A stretch of DNA of 64,000 bases from Gimesia alba (GTDB lineage: Bacteria > Planctomycetota > Planctomycetia > Planctomycetales > Planctomycetaceae): positions 5,063,546-5,127,545 of the forward strand of contig NZ_CP036269.1 of NCBI RefSeq assembly GCF_007744675.1, given 5' to 3'. The notes below the pieces were generated by a model. That model made no database searches and was not told the DNA's origin. It saw only the letters and a program-made list of their open reading frames with translations. Below are positions 8,873 to 18,706 of the stretch, in pieces. Every line of letters begins with the position of its first letter. Position 1 is the first letter of the stretch. Position numbers and translations under genes: made by a program.

Positions 8873-10597
8873 TTATTTCTTGCGACGAAAACAGACAACG
8901 CACATGTCATCTTTTTGCATGGAATCGTTTTGAAACGCCTCAACATCAGACAGAAGGCCTTTCACGAGCGGCTCAACCTCATCTGGTCCCGACTTCAGAT
9001 ATTTGACCAGGCGGTCTTTGTGATACAGGTTATTATCATGGTCCATCGCTTCCGTGACTCCATCCGTGTAAAACAAAAGGGTGTCCCCCGGATCGAGCGA
9101 AATCGTTTCGACATGGAACGTCTGTTTCTTCATTACGCCCAACGGCATACCCGATTTCTCTTGTGCTACCGGCTCCACGGTTCCGTCAGAACTCTTCCGG
9201 AGCAACGGCGCCATATGCCCTGCATTGACGATCGAAACCGTATGTTTTTTCGGATCGAGCACAGCCAACACGAACGTGATAAACCGCAGCCCGACTCCAC
9301 TGGACGCAATTTCCGCGTTCAATTCGCCTAAGGCTTTTTCCGGAGTATTTCGAGATAGAACCTGATAACGTGCTGAGGCGTAGAGCCGCGCCATCAGAAT
9401 CGCCGCGGGAACACCTTTGCCCGCGACGTCGCCTAACGTCACAACCATTTTTCCATTCGGCAGTTCGATATAATCAAAATAATCGCCGCCTACGCTCTGA
9501 GCTGATTCATAGTAATCAAAGAACTCATACTCTTTGAATTTGGGTCGATTGTGCGGCAGCAGTCCTAACTGAATCTGATGGGCAAATTCCAGATCGCGTT
9601 CGATGTCCCGCTGTTTGACCAGATCTTCATGCAGTTTGGCATTTTCAACAGCCAGACTTGCCTGTTGTGCAATCGCCACCATCACATCCAGATCGTCTTT
9701 GTTAAACTGCTGACCGATATCGCGGCTCGCAAGTTGTATGACTCCCAGAATGTCTCCCCCCTGGGAAACCAGCGGCACACACATCATTGAACGAATGCGG
9801 AGTGACGTAATGCTCTCGCTCATTTTGAAGCGATCGTCTTCGACAGCGTCGGCGCTCAGAATGGCAGAACCACTCATGATCGCCTGGCGTACGATGGTCG
9901 TACTGATTCGAATCGAATCTTCATCTTCCGCACGGCGGGCTTTCGTGGCTTTCACCACCAGCTTCTTCCGTTCTGGGCTCTGCAGCATGATGAAACCCTG
10001 GTCGGCCTGGGCAAATATTTTAAACAGACCATCCAGAATACGGGGCAGCACCTCATCCAGTTTCAGAGCACGACTGAGGATCTGACTGATTTCCAGAACC
10101 GCATGCAGTTTGACTTCTGGTTTCACGCTGATTCGGAGCTGACTGCTGCTGTTCAGATCGAGCTGGCTGATAATCGAGGAACCATCCAGCACACCTTCAT
10201 GTGAGCTTCCATCCAGGGCAACAACATGTGAGCCCTGTTTCAAGCTCTGATTACTGACTTCCATGGTCTGTTGAATGGCAGAGTCAAGAAAATCGGGGGT
10301 CTCCTGATAATCGAGCAGGAACTGCATCTGAATATCACAAATGCTGATCGTATCGTTTTCGTGTAGTTCCGTGCGACCTTCGATGACCGTCCCGTTCAGC
10401 AGGGTTCCGTTGCGGCTGTGCAGATCTTCCAGATAAAAGAAGCCGTGACTTTCCAGAATCTGAGCGTGATAGCGGCTGACAGCGACATTATCAAGCACAA
10501 TCTCACAGTTGGGATGCCGGCCCATGATGACCCGCTCGCCACTGAGTTCGATAATCTGTTCGGGAACTTTCCCTTTTAAAATTTGTAAAATCGCCAC
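8873..10597 (-). CDS. FHA-GAF-SpoIIE (PP2C-type) protein phosphatase
   Basis: 574 residues in three parts. An N-terminal FHA domain (about 1-95: MGRHPNCEIVLDN, SRYHAQI, HSRNGTLLNG) binds phosphothreonine. A GAF domain follows (about 165-325). The C-terminal PP2C/SpoIIE domain (about 345-570) has the metal-binding Asp motifs GGDYFDY, LGDVAGKGVPAA and FYTDGVTEA. This RsbU-like layout removes phosphate from a target protein, often an anti-sigma antagonist, in response to a ligand or to phosphorylation. The next gene upstream on the same strand is a membrane Ser/Thr kinase, whose phosphorylated targets the FHA domain could read; this pairing is inferred. The helicase follows downstream. Confidence 0.9.
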   Translation of the reverse strand: MAILQILKGKVPEQIIELSGERVIMGRHPNCEIVLDNVAVSRYHAQILESHGFFYLEDLHSRNGTLLNGTVIEGRTELHENDTISICDIQMQFLLDYQETPDFLDSAIQQTMEVSNQSLKQGSHVVALDGSSHEGVLDGSSIISQLDLNSSSQLRISVKPEVKLHAVLEISQILSRALKLDEVLPRILDGLFKIFAQADQGFIMLQSPERKKLVVKATKARRAEDEDSIRISTTIVRQAIMSGSAILSADAVEDDRFKMSESITSLRIRSMMCVPLVSQGGDILGVIQLASRDIGQQFNKDDLDVMVAIAQQASLAVENAKLHEDLVKQRDIERDLEFAHQIQLGLLPHNRPKFKEYEFFDYYESAQSVGGDYFDYIELPNGKMVVTLGDVAGKGVPAAILMARLYASARYQVLSRNTPEKALGELNAEIASSGVGLRFITFVLAVLDPKKHTVSIVNAGHMAPLLRKSSDGTVEPVAQEKSGMPLGVMKKQTFHVETISLDPGDTLLFYTDGVTEAMDHDNNLYHKDRLVKYLKSGPDEVEPLVKGLLSDVEAFQNDSMQKDDMCVVCFRRKK

Positions 10598-10784
10598 CGC
10601 TGTGCCCGAATGTACTTAAATCTGCCTGATAAACTAAATCGACGCTTAAAACTGGAGCGCCGTTCAAACAAAGCTGAAACTGCAGCCATTATAGGTCATT
10701 GCTCACGAAAAGACATCTCTCCTCGACAGGAGCTCGGAAGATTGTCAGAACTCTCCCTGAATTCCATCCGTTGTGCCATCTAGA

Positions 10785-12485
10785 TCAATCAGGAGAGGGG
10801 CCAGGGGATCGATCTTCCTCATCAGTGAAATTAGAAAGCCTGCGAATATCCTCTCTGTTATCAACCTTGTCCCCCAGAGTCTTCTGGTTCTCTTCCAGTG
10901 CCGTTACGACATAATCAATCAATCCGGCATCCAAATAGTTCATATGATCCCCAACACGAATATCCCAGATATCCTGTGCTTCACGCGCATTCCCGTTGAT
11001 ACTCTCCAGAGCCATTAACCCCGCATAACCATTCACTTCATATTGAGCCTGCCCTGAGTCCTTCAGCTCCTGAAAAATGGCTTTGGCTTCGTCATATCGA
11101 TCTGGTTTGATCAATAACCCCCCTAAACGAATCTGGGCACGTCTTTTATAAACTTCACTAACGGGTTCATAATCAATCACCGACTGCCAGGCTTCTTCTT
11201 TATCTTTCAAACGTGTCGCGAGCAAGAACTGCGCAAACGCCGTTTTTTCATGAGGGATGATGCTCTCGACAGCTGCTTTCCCTGCCTGCTCCTGAAAAGG
11301 TGCATTCAATGGATCGCCGGGACGATTCACCCATCCGATGGCCGCTGCCACACTCCCCAGACAGAGCGACGCCAGTACAAACGCAAGGAACTGCTTTTGA
11401 AAGCTACGATTCCCCTGAAAGGGAATCAGTGACATCCAGCTTCGCCCCTGCTTCAGAGAAGGCTGCTCCGGAATTTTCTTAATCGCCTGCATCAGCTCCG
11501 CTGCATTCGCCGGGCGTTTCTCGGGATCTTTTTCCATCATGCGATGCACGAGGTCACAGAGCTCGACGGGAAGATCCGGTCGGCGTTTTGAGAGCGGCGG
11601 AGCTGGCTCGTTCAGATGCTTGACGGCAATCGAAAGCGCCGTTTCCCCGTGAAAGGGCGGACGTCCGGAAATCAGATGATAGCAGGTGACTCCCAGCGAA
11701 TAGATGTCACTTCGCTGGTCCAATGGCTTGCCGTTGACTTGCTCCGGACTCATATACAAAGGCGTGCCCATGGTCGTGCCGACCTGGGTTAGTTCGACGC
11801 GTTCGTCTGACTGGGCAATTTGCGCGAGGCCAAAGTCGGCGACTTTGATCAGTTTTCGAGAGGTGATCATGATATTTTCGGGTTTGATATCCCGATGCAC
11901 AATCCCTTTTTCCGCAGCAGCATTTAACGCAGCAGTTACCTGTCGCATAATCCGCAGAATCAACGCACAATCAGGGGGTGCATTGCGTGCGAGATGTTCT
12001 CTTAAATTGATCCCGCGCACATATTCCTGCGCAATGTAATGCGTACCTTGAAAGTCGCCGGTCATATAGACCTGAACGATATTCGGATGGGTCAGGCCGG
12101 CGGCTGCTTTTGCCTCGCGTTCAAAACGCCTGACGTGCGTTTCATCGCTCATCAGTTCATTATGCATCACCTTGATGGCGGCTTCTCGTTTGAGAGAGAC
12201 CTGCTCGGCCAGATAAACGGTGGCCATCCCGCCCTGCCCCAGCTTTCTCAGAATCTTGAAGTCATCTAACTGAACGCCGATCAGACTCGCTGATTTGGCT
12301 TTTTTTGACGGCTTTGAAGAATCACTGGTTTGAGAAATCGTTTCCTGAGTGGTATCAGCATCGTCAATCCCTGTCGCCTGCTGCGTACGTACTCCTTTTC
12401 CCTGGCTTGAGGGCGGCGGGGAACTTTCTCCGGTCGCTCCAGCCGAGACCGGTCCGATCTTTTTTCGTCGTTTGTCAGATGGCAT
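10785..12485 (-). CDS. Membrane-anchored Ser/Thr protein kinase
   Basis: 566 residues. A Ser/Pro/Lys-rich disordered N-terminus (1-70) is followed by a complete PknB-type kinase domain: glycine loop LGQGGMATV (82-90), AIKVM with Lys105, HRDIKPEN from 197, DFG at 217-219 and MSPEQV in the activation segment. One transmembrane helix (about 367-386) is followed by a helical C-terminal part of about 180 residues (IFQELKDSGQAQYEVNGYAG) that looks like a short TPR-type repeat on the far side of the membrane. The canonical RD motif and all catalytic residues are present, so it should be active. It is likely a signalling partner of the neighbouring SpoIIE phosphatase. Confidence 0.9.
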   Translation of the reverse strand: MPSDKRRKKIGPVSAGATGESSPPPSSQGKGVRTQQATGIDDADTTQETISQTSDSSKPSKKAKSASLIGVQLDDFKILRKLGQGGMATVYLAEQVSLKREAAIKVMHNELMSDETHVRRFEREAKAAAGLTHPNIVQVYMTGDFQGTHYIAQEYVRGINLREHLARNAPPDCALILRIMRQVTAALNAAAEKGIVHRDIKPENIMITSRKLIKVADFGLAQIAQSDERVELTQVGTTMGTPLYMSPEQVNGKPLDQRSDIYSLGVTCYHLISGRPPFHGETALSIAVKHLNEPAPPLSKRRPDLPVELCDLVHRMMEKDPEKRPANAAELMQAIKKIPEQPSLKQGRSWMSLIPFQGNRSFQKQFLAFVLASLCLGSVAAAIGWVNRPGDPLNAPFQEQAGKAAVESIIPHEKTAFAQFLLATRLKDKEEAWQSVIDYEPVSEVYKRRAQIRLGGLLIKPDRYDEAKAIFQELKDSGQAQYEVNGYAGLMALESINGNAREAQDIWDIRVGDHMNYLDAGLIDYVVTALEENQKTLGDKVDNREDIRRLSNFTDEEDRSPGPSPD

Positions 12486-12646
12486 AAGTTGTTGTCTGGC
12501 AGTATCGTAAGTCGTTTATCACCTGATAGAAAGAAGTACACACTCTCCATAATAGAGGTGATACCCTTTGAGGTATAGAGAAAGTTTTCAATTGTCGTAA
12601 AAAACTTACTCTGCAGAGAAAAACAACAGGCTTTCTGCCCGGTTTT

Positions 12647-13771
12647 TCACATTTTGCGGTCTGCCAGACGATTGAGAATTGCGGCCCCTTCTTCCAGAAC
12701 CGGGTTCTCCTGCGCATAGGAAATGCGAAAATGCGTATCGCGATTACTGAACACATTGCCGGGTATAATCAGTAAATTATTTTTGATCGCTTCCGTGCAG
12801 AATTCGGTGCCGGTTCCCCATGGCGTTTTGAGGAACATGTAGAAGGCACCGCCAGCGCCGGCAATTTCAAATTTGTCTGATAAGCGATCCCGCATCAGAT
12901 CACGTTTCTCGTGGTATTCTTCCACCCGATCCGAGATGTCACATTCCAGAGCAGCCAGCCCCGCCCATTGCACCGGATGCGGCGCACAGACAAACGTGTA
13001 TTGTTGTAGCTTAATCATCTGCTGCACGACGCTTTTGGGGCCATGCACAAAACCAAGACGATGTCCGGTCATCGAGTGTGATTTACTGAACCCGTCGATC
13101 ACAATCGTTTTCTCATTAAAGGCAGCCGGGCTGACAAACGGCTCGTCATAACAAAAGGAACGATAGATCTCATCACTGACCAGTGCGATATTCTTTTCCG
13201 CCACCAACTCTGCCAGAGCACGCGTCTCGGTTTCCGATGCAACGTGCCCGGTCGGATTGCTCGGGCTGTTAAACAAAATCAGCTTGGTGCGATCGGTAAT
13301 GGCAGCGCGGACTTTTTCAATGTTGATCGTGAAATCCGGATAGGTCTCCACAAACACCGGTTTACCACCGACAACACGTGTCAGATGTGTATACATCACA
13401 AAGTAAGGATCGAAGACAATCACTTCATCACCAGGATTGATCAGGGTATTCAAAACCAGCATCAATGCGCCACTGGTCCCGCTGGAAATAAACACCTGGC
13501 GATCTTCATGATGATATTCGGCGTCGACCCGTGATTGTATTTTCTCAATTAATGGCGCAATCCCCTGCGTCTGGCTATAAGCATTTTTGCCGTCTCGGAC
13601 CGCCTGACATAAAGCATCCTTAATAGTATCAGGAGTATCAAAGTGCGGCTGTCCGATACTCAGATTCACCGGGTTCTTCATGTTCGCCGCCAGATCGAAT
13701 ACTTTTCGAATTCCTGAGGCATCGATCAGATGCATGCGGTCGGCTATCCATTCTTCACTCATGTGATTCAC
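12647..13771 (-). CDS. PLP-dependent class I/II aminotransferase
   Basis: 374 residues, fold type I aminotransferase. PLP contacts are visible: SGTSGALML (phosphate loop near 98-106), NSPSNPTGH (168-176), SDEIY with Asp200 and Tyr203, the Schiff-base Lys230 in IDGFSKSHSMTGHRLG, and the carboxylate-binding Arg further on (FRISYA). The start is either the GTG at 13771, which has an AGGA site seven bases upstream, or the ATG at 13762 (MSEEWIADR). The family transfers amino groups between amino acids and 2-oxo acids; an aspartate or aromatic substrate is possible, but specificity cannot be read from the sequence. It is a lone gene facing left, with the Nudix gene about 90 bases upstream. Confidence 0.85.
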   Translation of the reverse strand: MNHMSEEWIADRMHLIDASGIRKVFDLAANMKNPVNLSIGQPHFDTPDTIKDALCQAVRDGKNAYSQTQGIAPLIEKIQSRVDAEYHHEDRQVFISSGTSGALMLVLNTLINPGDEVIVFDPYFVMYTHLTRVVGGKPVFVETYPDFTINIEKVRAAITDRTKLILFNSPSNPTGHVASETETRALAELVAEKNIALVSDEIYRSFCYDEPFVSPAAFNEKTIVIDGFSKSHSMTGHRLGFVHGPKSVVQQMIKLQQYTFVCAPHPVQWAGLAALECDISDRVEEYHEKRDLMRDRLSDKFEIAGAGGAFYMFLKTPWGTGTEFCTEAIKNNLLIIPGNVFSNRDTHFRISYAQENPVLEEGAAILNRLADRKM

Positions 13772-13864
13772 GTTCTTTTCCTGAAAGGTCTGTTGTTATC
13801 GCAGATTAATGTTGAAAGATCCGCTGATTATATCGCGGAAATGACTCTGAAAGAAAGAAACCGA

Positions 13865-14404
13865 TCAGAGGTTTTCGGGAATGTGTTTTGATAAAAAGTA
13901 AAGGCCGGCGTAAATCCGCGCATCCAACAGGCAACCTCGCTCCTGTGCGGCCTGTAACCACGACTCGATCTCTTGGAAGGGAACCGCATGTACGGTGATA
14001 TTTTCTGATTCATCACCGCCCCCGGCCGCGACTTTTTTCAGATCCAGCGCGAGAAAGAAATCAACGGCTTCGTCAGTCAGACCGGCGGAAGAGACAGTGG
14101 ATCCCAGTGGAATCATGGTCTGTGCTTCATATCCTGTTTCTTCGATCAGTTCTCGCGCAGCGGCTGTCTCGAACGCTTCTTCCTCCTGCCCCTTGATATC
14201 TCCGGCCAGTCCTGCAGGAAACTCGATCACGGGCGCATTGACGGGGGGACGAAACTGTTCCACCAGAATCACCCGGTAATCTTCCGTAAGCGGAAACAGA
14301 CAGACGACCCCCGACAGATTCACACGCTGGACGAATTCCCAGCGTCCGCGTTTGATTAATTTTAAGAAACGGGTTTCGGCGATCGTCTGATCTTCGTCGC
14401 TCAT
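13865..14404 (-). CDS. Nudix hydrolase, ADP-ribose pyrophosphatase type
   Basis: 179 residues. The Nudix box core EAFETAAARELIEETGY, with the catalytic REL.EE.G, lies after the beta strand VIEFPAGLAGD, which is typical of ADP-sugar pyrophosphatases (EFPAG). The spacing of the first Gly to the box is slightly longer than the textbook GX5E. The protein should hydrolyse ADP-ribose or a related nucleoside diphosphate derivative to clear toxic or signalling nucleotides in the cytoplasm. The ATG at 14404 has only a weak AGAAAGA upstream. It could be co-transcribed with the aminotransferase downstream. Confidence 0.85.
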   Translation of the reverse strand: MSDEDQTIAETRFLKLIKRGRWEFVQRVNLSGVVCLFPLTEDYRVILVEQFRPPVNAPVIEFPAGLAGDIKGQEEEAFETAAARELIEETGYEAQTMIPLGSTVSSAGLTDEAVDFFLALDLKKVAAGGGDESENITVHAVPFQEIESWLQAAQERGCLLDARIYAGLYFLSKHIPENL

Positions 14405-14581
14405 TGATGTCTTTCTTTTTGTCCTGTCTCGTCCTGGTCATTCACGGACAGAAAAGGTTTCTTTGGAAGAACTGTCCCATTCACTTGTTTATCGATTGAT
14501 CTGCCGATTGAGATCATCAAGAATGGAACATTAATTTCACTGACTTCCATTTTCAACATCAATCGAGAGGCACTAGTTTTG

Positions 14582-15412
14582 ATGCACAACTTGACGTTGA
14601 GGTTCACTCGAAATCTCATCCCCCAGTTTTCCGTGCTCTTAATTGTAGGGACCGTGGTCTGTTTTTTCCACGGTCACTCAGCCCTGTCCGCGACGAAATT
14701 CGCTGCTCAGACAGACCAGAAACAATTTCCCATCAAAAAAAGCTGGGGAACCATCAGTGCTTTACCGCAAGGCCTGAAACTGAAGCTTTCTGATTCCAAG
14801 CCCCCCAAAAGCGTCACTATCCCGCGTTTGAATAACCGTGTCAAAACGATTTACCTTGCAGACGATGACACGAAAAAACCACTCACACTCAAACCGGGCA
14901 TTGAAGAATGGGAAATCCAGCTGCCAGAGTCAGTGCCAGCATCGGCAACGGTGATCGTGGAATTTAATGAGGCCCCTTATCTGCCTGTGAAACCGAAAGT
15001 CATTTCCGAAAATGCCGATCAGCAGGTCGTTCTGGATGCCAAAGATGCCCTCGTGCACGGCATGCTGCTCCGCTATGAACCGCAGCCTCATAAAAATACG
15101 GTCGGCTATTGGGCTAATGAAAACGACTGGTGTGAATGGAAACTGGATCTGAAAACACCCGGTGTATTTGATGTTTATCTGCTACAAGGCTGCGGCCGCG
15201 GACAGGGAGGCAGTGAAGTTCAAGTTTCAGTCAATGATCAAAAGCTGAAATTAACCGTTGAAGAGACGGGGCACTTTCAAAATTTTAAAGAACGTCACAT
15301 TGGGAAACTGAAACTCGATCAAACCGGGGTCCAGTCGCTCCAGGTGAAACCAATCAAAAAAGCCAGGAATGCCGTGATGGACGTACGACAAATCCGTCTC
15401 GTCAGGCAATAA
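14582..15412 (+). CDS. Secreted beta-rich protein with a sugar-binding-like C-terminal domain
   Basis: About 276 residues from the ATG at 14582; a TTG three bases upstream is also possible. A GAGAGG site lies 12 bases before the ATG. The N-terminal hydrophobic stretch (about 13-35, IPQFSVLLIVGTVVCFF) is a signal peptide or anchor. The N-terminal half resembles the C-terminal beta domain of alpha-L-fucosidases (KSWGTISALPQGLKLKLSD). The C-terminal half (about 145-276: GYWANENDWCEWKLDL, GCGRGQGGSEVQV, MDVRQIRLV) matches an accessory domain often attached to planctomycete sulfatases. No catalytic residues are seen. It probably binds sugars outside the cell, alone or with the next gene (58 bases downstream, same strand). 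Confidence 0.65.
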   Translation: MHNLTLRFTRNLIPQFSVLLIVGTVVCFFHGHSALSATKFAAQTDQKQFPIKKSWGTISALPQGLKLKLSDSKPPKSVTIPRLNNRVKTIYLADDDTKKPLTLKPGIEEWEIQLPESVPASATVIVEFNEAPYLPVKPKVISENADQQVVLDAKDALVHGMLLRYEPQPHKNTVGYWANENDWCEWKLDLKTPGVFDVYLLQGCGRGQGGSEVQVSVNDQKLKLTVEETGHFQNFKERHIGKLKLDQTGVQSLQVKPIKKARNAVMDVRQIRLVRQ

Positions 15413-15470
15413 TAAGCTTTTAGACCGATCAATATTCTTACACCTTTGAACCGAATTTTAGGAACGATCT

Positions 15471-17192
15471 ATGAAACAACTCGCCCTCTTTCTTTTGTCG
15501 CTTGCCTTATTCAATCAGATCGGCACCGCCGCCGATTCGATTGTCGATACTTCATCTCCGCTGGAAACCATCGCCACCGATTTCGGTCTGGCGGATGGCC
15601 CTGCCTGGGACGGAGGAGGCAATCTGTATTTCCCCGACGTGAAAGGGGGCAAACTATATCGTTATCATCCCCGCTCGGGAAAAGTTTCGGTATTTCTGGA
15701 TGACGCCGGCCGGATCAGCGCCAGTTATTTCAATCATGGTAAACTTTATCTGTCAGACAACGGAGCCAGTCAGATCAGTGTATTGAATGGCAAGCAAAAA
15801 AAACGAATCGCTGGTCAACCAGCGGACGCCAAGCCTCCCCGCCGCCCCAATGATCTGGTCGTTGATCAAGATGGCGGGATCTATTACACGCTCACCGGCC
15901 AGGGAGAAGTCATCTATATTTCCCCGGAGGGCAAACAGTCTGTCGCCATCGACGACATTAAAACCCCCAACGGATTGATCCTGTCACCGGATGGCAAGAC
16001 GCTGTATGTCGCCGCTTATGTCCCGAAAGAAATCTGGGCATATAACGTGACCAAACCAGGTGTTACCGCTAACGGGAAATTATTTGCCAAAATGGATTCG
16101 GGTCCGGACAAAGGAGCCGACGGCATGACAGTTGACCGTGCAGGCAACGTCTATTGCGCGGGTCCCGCGGATATCTGGATCTGGAATCCCGAAGGCAAAC
16201 TGCTGGCGAAAATTCATACGCCGACGCGTCCCATTAACTGTGCGTTCGGCGATCGGGATCTGCGTTCGCTCTACATTACCGGTTTTGGCGGTTTATATCG
16301 TCAACGCATGAACGCCTACGGCTGTGTGCCTGAACCTGCTTCCGAGCCGACTACAAAAACCAGTTCAAAACGTCCTTCGACAAATGTTCCTGATACCGTC
16401 ACTCCCCATCTGAATGTGGTATATGGACAAGCTGGACCACGGAAATTACTGGCTGATCTCTTTGTCCCGAACGGAAAAGGCCCGTTTCCCGCGGTAGTTG
16501 TCGTACACGGCGGCGGGTGGCTGAATGGAGACAAAGCCAAGTTCCGAGCTCTGGCGATTGCATTGGCGGAACGCGGTTATGTCACAATGGCCGTTGGATA
16601 TCGCCTGGGACATGAAGCAAAGTTTCCGGCAGGAATTCAGGACTGCAATGCCGCCGTCCGGTTTTTGCGGGGAGAAGCAAAACAGTATCATGTGAATCCA
16701 CAGCAAATTGGTGCCGTGGGAGGTTCTGCCGGCGGTCATCTGGTCGGACTTATGGCGGCGGCACCGCATGTCAAAACATTGCAGGGAGACGCCGGTCACC
16801 AAGATCAGTCTTCTGCACTGCAGGCAGCCATCGTCATGGCGGGGCCGATGCAGATGGCTACGGGCTCAGTCGCGGAACGCTCTCACAAGGATCCCCAGAA
16901 ATCCAATTCGAATCAGTGGCTGGGAAAAACCATTGATGAAGCACCCGAGTTATATGAACTCAGTGACGCGTATCTGCATCTTTCCGAGCAGACTCCGCCA
17001 CTGCTATTCATGATGGGAGAGCACGATCATCCCGAACGGAACGCGCCTTCGCGTGAAAAACTGACGTCGCTGGGCGTCAAGACCGGCGTCAAAGTGTATC
17101 CCAACGGGAAACATGGTTGCTGGAATCAACTCCCCTGGTTCAACGACATGGTCGCTGACATGGATCAGTTTTTTCAGGAACACCTGAAATAA
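15471..17192 (+). CDS. SMP-30/gluconolactonase-like propeller fused to an alpha/beta-hydrolase esterase
   Basis: 573 residues with a signal peptide (1-21, ending GTAA), so it is exported. Residues about 30-285 form an SMP-30/gluconolaconase-type six-blade propeller (GLADGPAWDGGGNLYF, NGLILSPDGKTLYV, GADGMTVDRAGNVY). A short linker leads to an alpha/beta-hydrolase of the BD-FAE/acetyl-esterase type: oxyanion motif HGGGW near 345, nucleophile in GGSAGG near 418, Asp in GEHDHPE near 520 and His in KHGCW near 547. The two halves suggest coupled opening of a sugar lactone and removal of an ester group during polysaccharide breakdown. It follows the beta-rich protein closely and may share its transcript. 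Confidence 0.85.
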   Translation: MKQLALFLLSLALFNQIGTAADSIVDTSSPLETIATDFGLADGPAWDGGGNLYFPDVKGGKLYRYHPRSGKVSVFLDDAGRISASYFNHGKLYLSDNGASQISVLNGKQKKRIAGQPADAKPPRRPNDLVVDQDGGIYYTLTGQGEVIYISPEGKQSVAIDDIKTPNGLILSPDGKTLYVAAYVPKEIWAYNVTKPGVTANGKLFAKMDSGPDKGADGMTVDRAGNVYCAGPADIWIWNPEGKLLAKIHTPTRPINCAFGDRDLRSLYITGFGGLYRQRMNAYGCVPEPASEPTTKTSSKRPSTNVPDTVTPHLNVVYGQAGPRKLLADLFVPNGKGPFPAVVVVHGGGWLNGDKAKFRALAIALAERGYVTMAVGYRLGHEAKFPAGIQDCNAAVRFLRGEAKQYHVNPQQIGAVGGSAGGHLVGLMAAAPHVKTLQGDAGHQDQSSALQAAIVMAGPMQMATGSVAERSHKDPQKSNSNQWLGKTIDEAPELYELSDAYLHLSEQTPPLLFMMGEHDHPERNAPSREKLTSLGVKTGVKVYPNGKHGCWNQLPWFNDMVADMDQFFQEHLK

Positions 17193-17231
17193 GCAAAATG
17201 ATAATGAGAATGAAAGAGGGCAATGGCCCGT

Positions 17232-17708
17232 TTACTTGTCCTCTTCATCCTCATCATCGAATTCGTACTCATCGCTGAAATCAAATTCTTCGTCTTCGAT
17301 CTCACCACTGATTTCACTGTCGCTGAACTCATCTTCTTCGCCGAAATCCAGGTCATCTCCTGAGGCCGCCATTTCGTCGTCGTCTTCAAATTCGTCTTCG
17401 GCGAATTCATCGGAAAGTTCGGCTGCCGAATCAGAAGCATATTCATCTTCTTCAGCTGCAGGCTCGGGCTGATCCTCGTCTTTCGCTTTTTTCTTCGAGG
17501 CTCCTTTGGGGCCAAAAATCAAAGCACCAATTGGTAAGATTGTCAGAAAGCCACTCAGCAAAAGCGTCAGTCCTGCCACACCAAGCAGGGGGGTCGACAT
17601 GGCTTCTGCATGATTCAGAAATGCCATCACCAGCAGGTAAGTCAAAAAACCACCGGGTATTGCCGCTACCAGTGACATCAGAGGGAGTTGAAGTTTCGAC
17701 ACAATCAC
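17232..17708 (-). CDS. Small two-helix membrane protein with acidic tail
   Basis: 158 residues from a GTG at 17708, with AGGA six bases upstream. Two membrane helices (about 10-32 and 43-66, with a GLTLLLSGFLTILPIGALIF segment) are followed by a short basic patch (KKKAK) and then about 80 residues made almost only of Asp, Glu, Ser and Ala. The basic patch suggests that the acidic tail lies in the cytoplasm. I do not know the family. The acidic tail could bind cations or basic proteins, but this is a guess. It converges with the esterase gene, 40 bases apart. Confidence 0.7.
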   Translation of the reverse strand: MIVSKLQLPLMSLVAAIPGGFLTYLLVMAFLNHAEAMSTPLLGVAGLTLLLSGFLTILPIGALIFGPKGASKKKAKDEDQPEPAAEEDEYASDSAAELSDEFAEDEFEDDDEMAASGDDLDFGEEDEFSDSEISGEIEDEEFDFSDEYEFDDEDEEDK

Positions 17709-17996
17709 TGTTCCTGAAATGGGCTTAAATTCAAAAGCGGAATATCATTGACAAGCGCCGTGCCGATGCAAAATCGAACTAAGCAGCACTTTGACACTAT
17801 CGTAAAGTGGCATCAGACGGCTTTTCAAGTCTGGATTTTAAAATGTTCTCTTTAAATATAGAGTCCGGTTTGACTGTCTCACCTGTTTGCTGGTATTGGT
17901 AATGCAGATATGTCGTATTTAATCGGTTTATCTGAACTAAGTATCACAACAGTTATAATCCGGTATTTTAATGAATGAGCTTGAAAAAAAGAGGGA

Positions 17997-18692
17997 ATGA
18001 TGCCTGGATCCAGATGGAATCAGTTGAATCAGAACATCGTGAATTGCACGAAATGTGAACGATTACTGGCCCATTGTCAAAAAATCGCCGCTGAAAAACG
18101 AAAGTCATTTCAAGATTGGGAGTACTGGGGCAAACCAGTTCCTAATTTTGGCGACCCACAGGCGGAATTGTTGATTGTGGGACTCGCACCCGCTGCACAC
18201 GGGGCAAACCGCACCGGCCGCATGTTTACGGGAGACCGAAGCGGAGACTGGCTGTACCGGGCACTGTTCAAAGCAGGCTTCGCGAATCAGCCTCAGGCAG
18301 AGCACATAGACGATGGACTGCAACTACGAAACTGTGTAATCACCGCCACCTGCCATTGTGCCCCCCCGGCCAATAAACCGACGCGTGAAGAAATTGAAAA
18401 CTGTCATCCCTGGCTGGAACAGACGGTCGACCTGCTTCCCGTCAAAGTCTTTCTGGCATTAGGGCAGATCGGCTGGAAAGCGGTACTGGATTTCAAAAAA
18501 CGCCAGGGGATCAACTGGACCGGCAAACGCCCCGCTTTCTCACATGGCGCCTCATTTCAATTCCCCGATGGGCACTGGCTGGTCGGCAGCTATCACCCCA
18601 GCCAACAGAATACCTTTACCGGGCGGTTGACCGAACCCATGTTCGACTCGGTGTTTGAGCTGGTCAAAACCAAATTGCAAGAAACCTCATAG
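17997..18692 (+). CDS. Family 5 (UdgB-like) uracil-DNA glycosylase
   Basis: 231 residues. Motif A GLAPAAHGANRTGRMFTGD and motif B GSYHPSQQNTFTGRL are those of family-5 uracil-DNA glycosylases, which lack the catalytic Asp/Asn of other families. Four cysteines that could hold the 4Fe-4S cluster are present: CTKC at the N-terminus, and cysteines in ATCHCAPP and ENCHPWL. It removes uracil and other deaminated bases from DNA at the start of base-excision repair. Two tandem ATGs (17997 and 18000) follow GAGGGA. A TATAAT-like box at 17954 could be its -10. It converges with purU, 14 bases apart. Confidence 0.9.
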   Translation: MMPGSRWNQLNQNIVNCTKCERLLAHCQKIAAEKRKSFQDWEYWGKPVPNFGDPQAELLIVGLAPAAHGANRTGRMFTGDRSGDWLYRALFKAGFANQPQAEHIDDGLQLRNCVITATCHCAPPANKPTREEIENCHPWLEQTVDLLPVKVFLALGQIGWKAVLDFKKRQGINWTGKRPAFSHGASFQFPDGHWLVGSYHPSQQNTFTGRLTEPMFDSVFELVKTKLQETS

Positions 18693-18706
18693 GCGTCGAG
18701 ACAACA

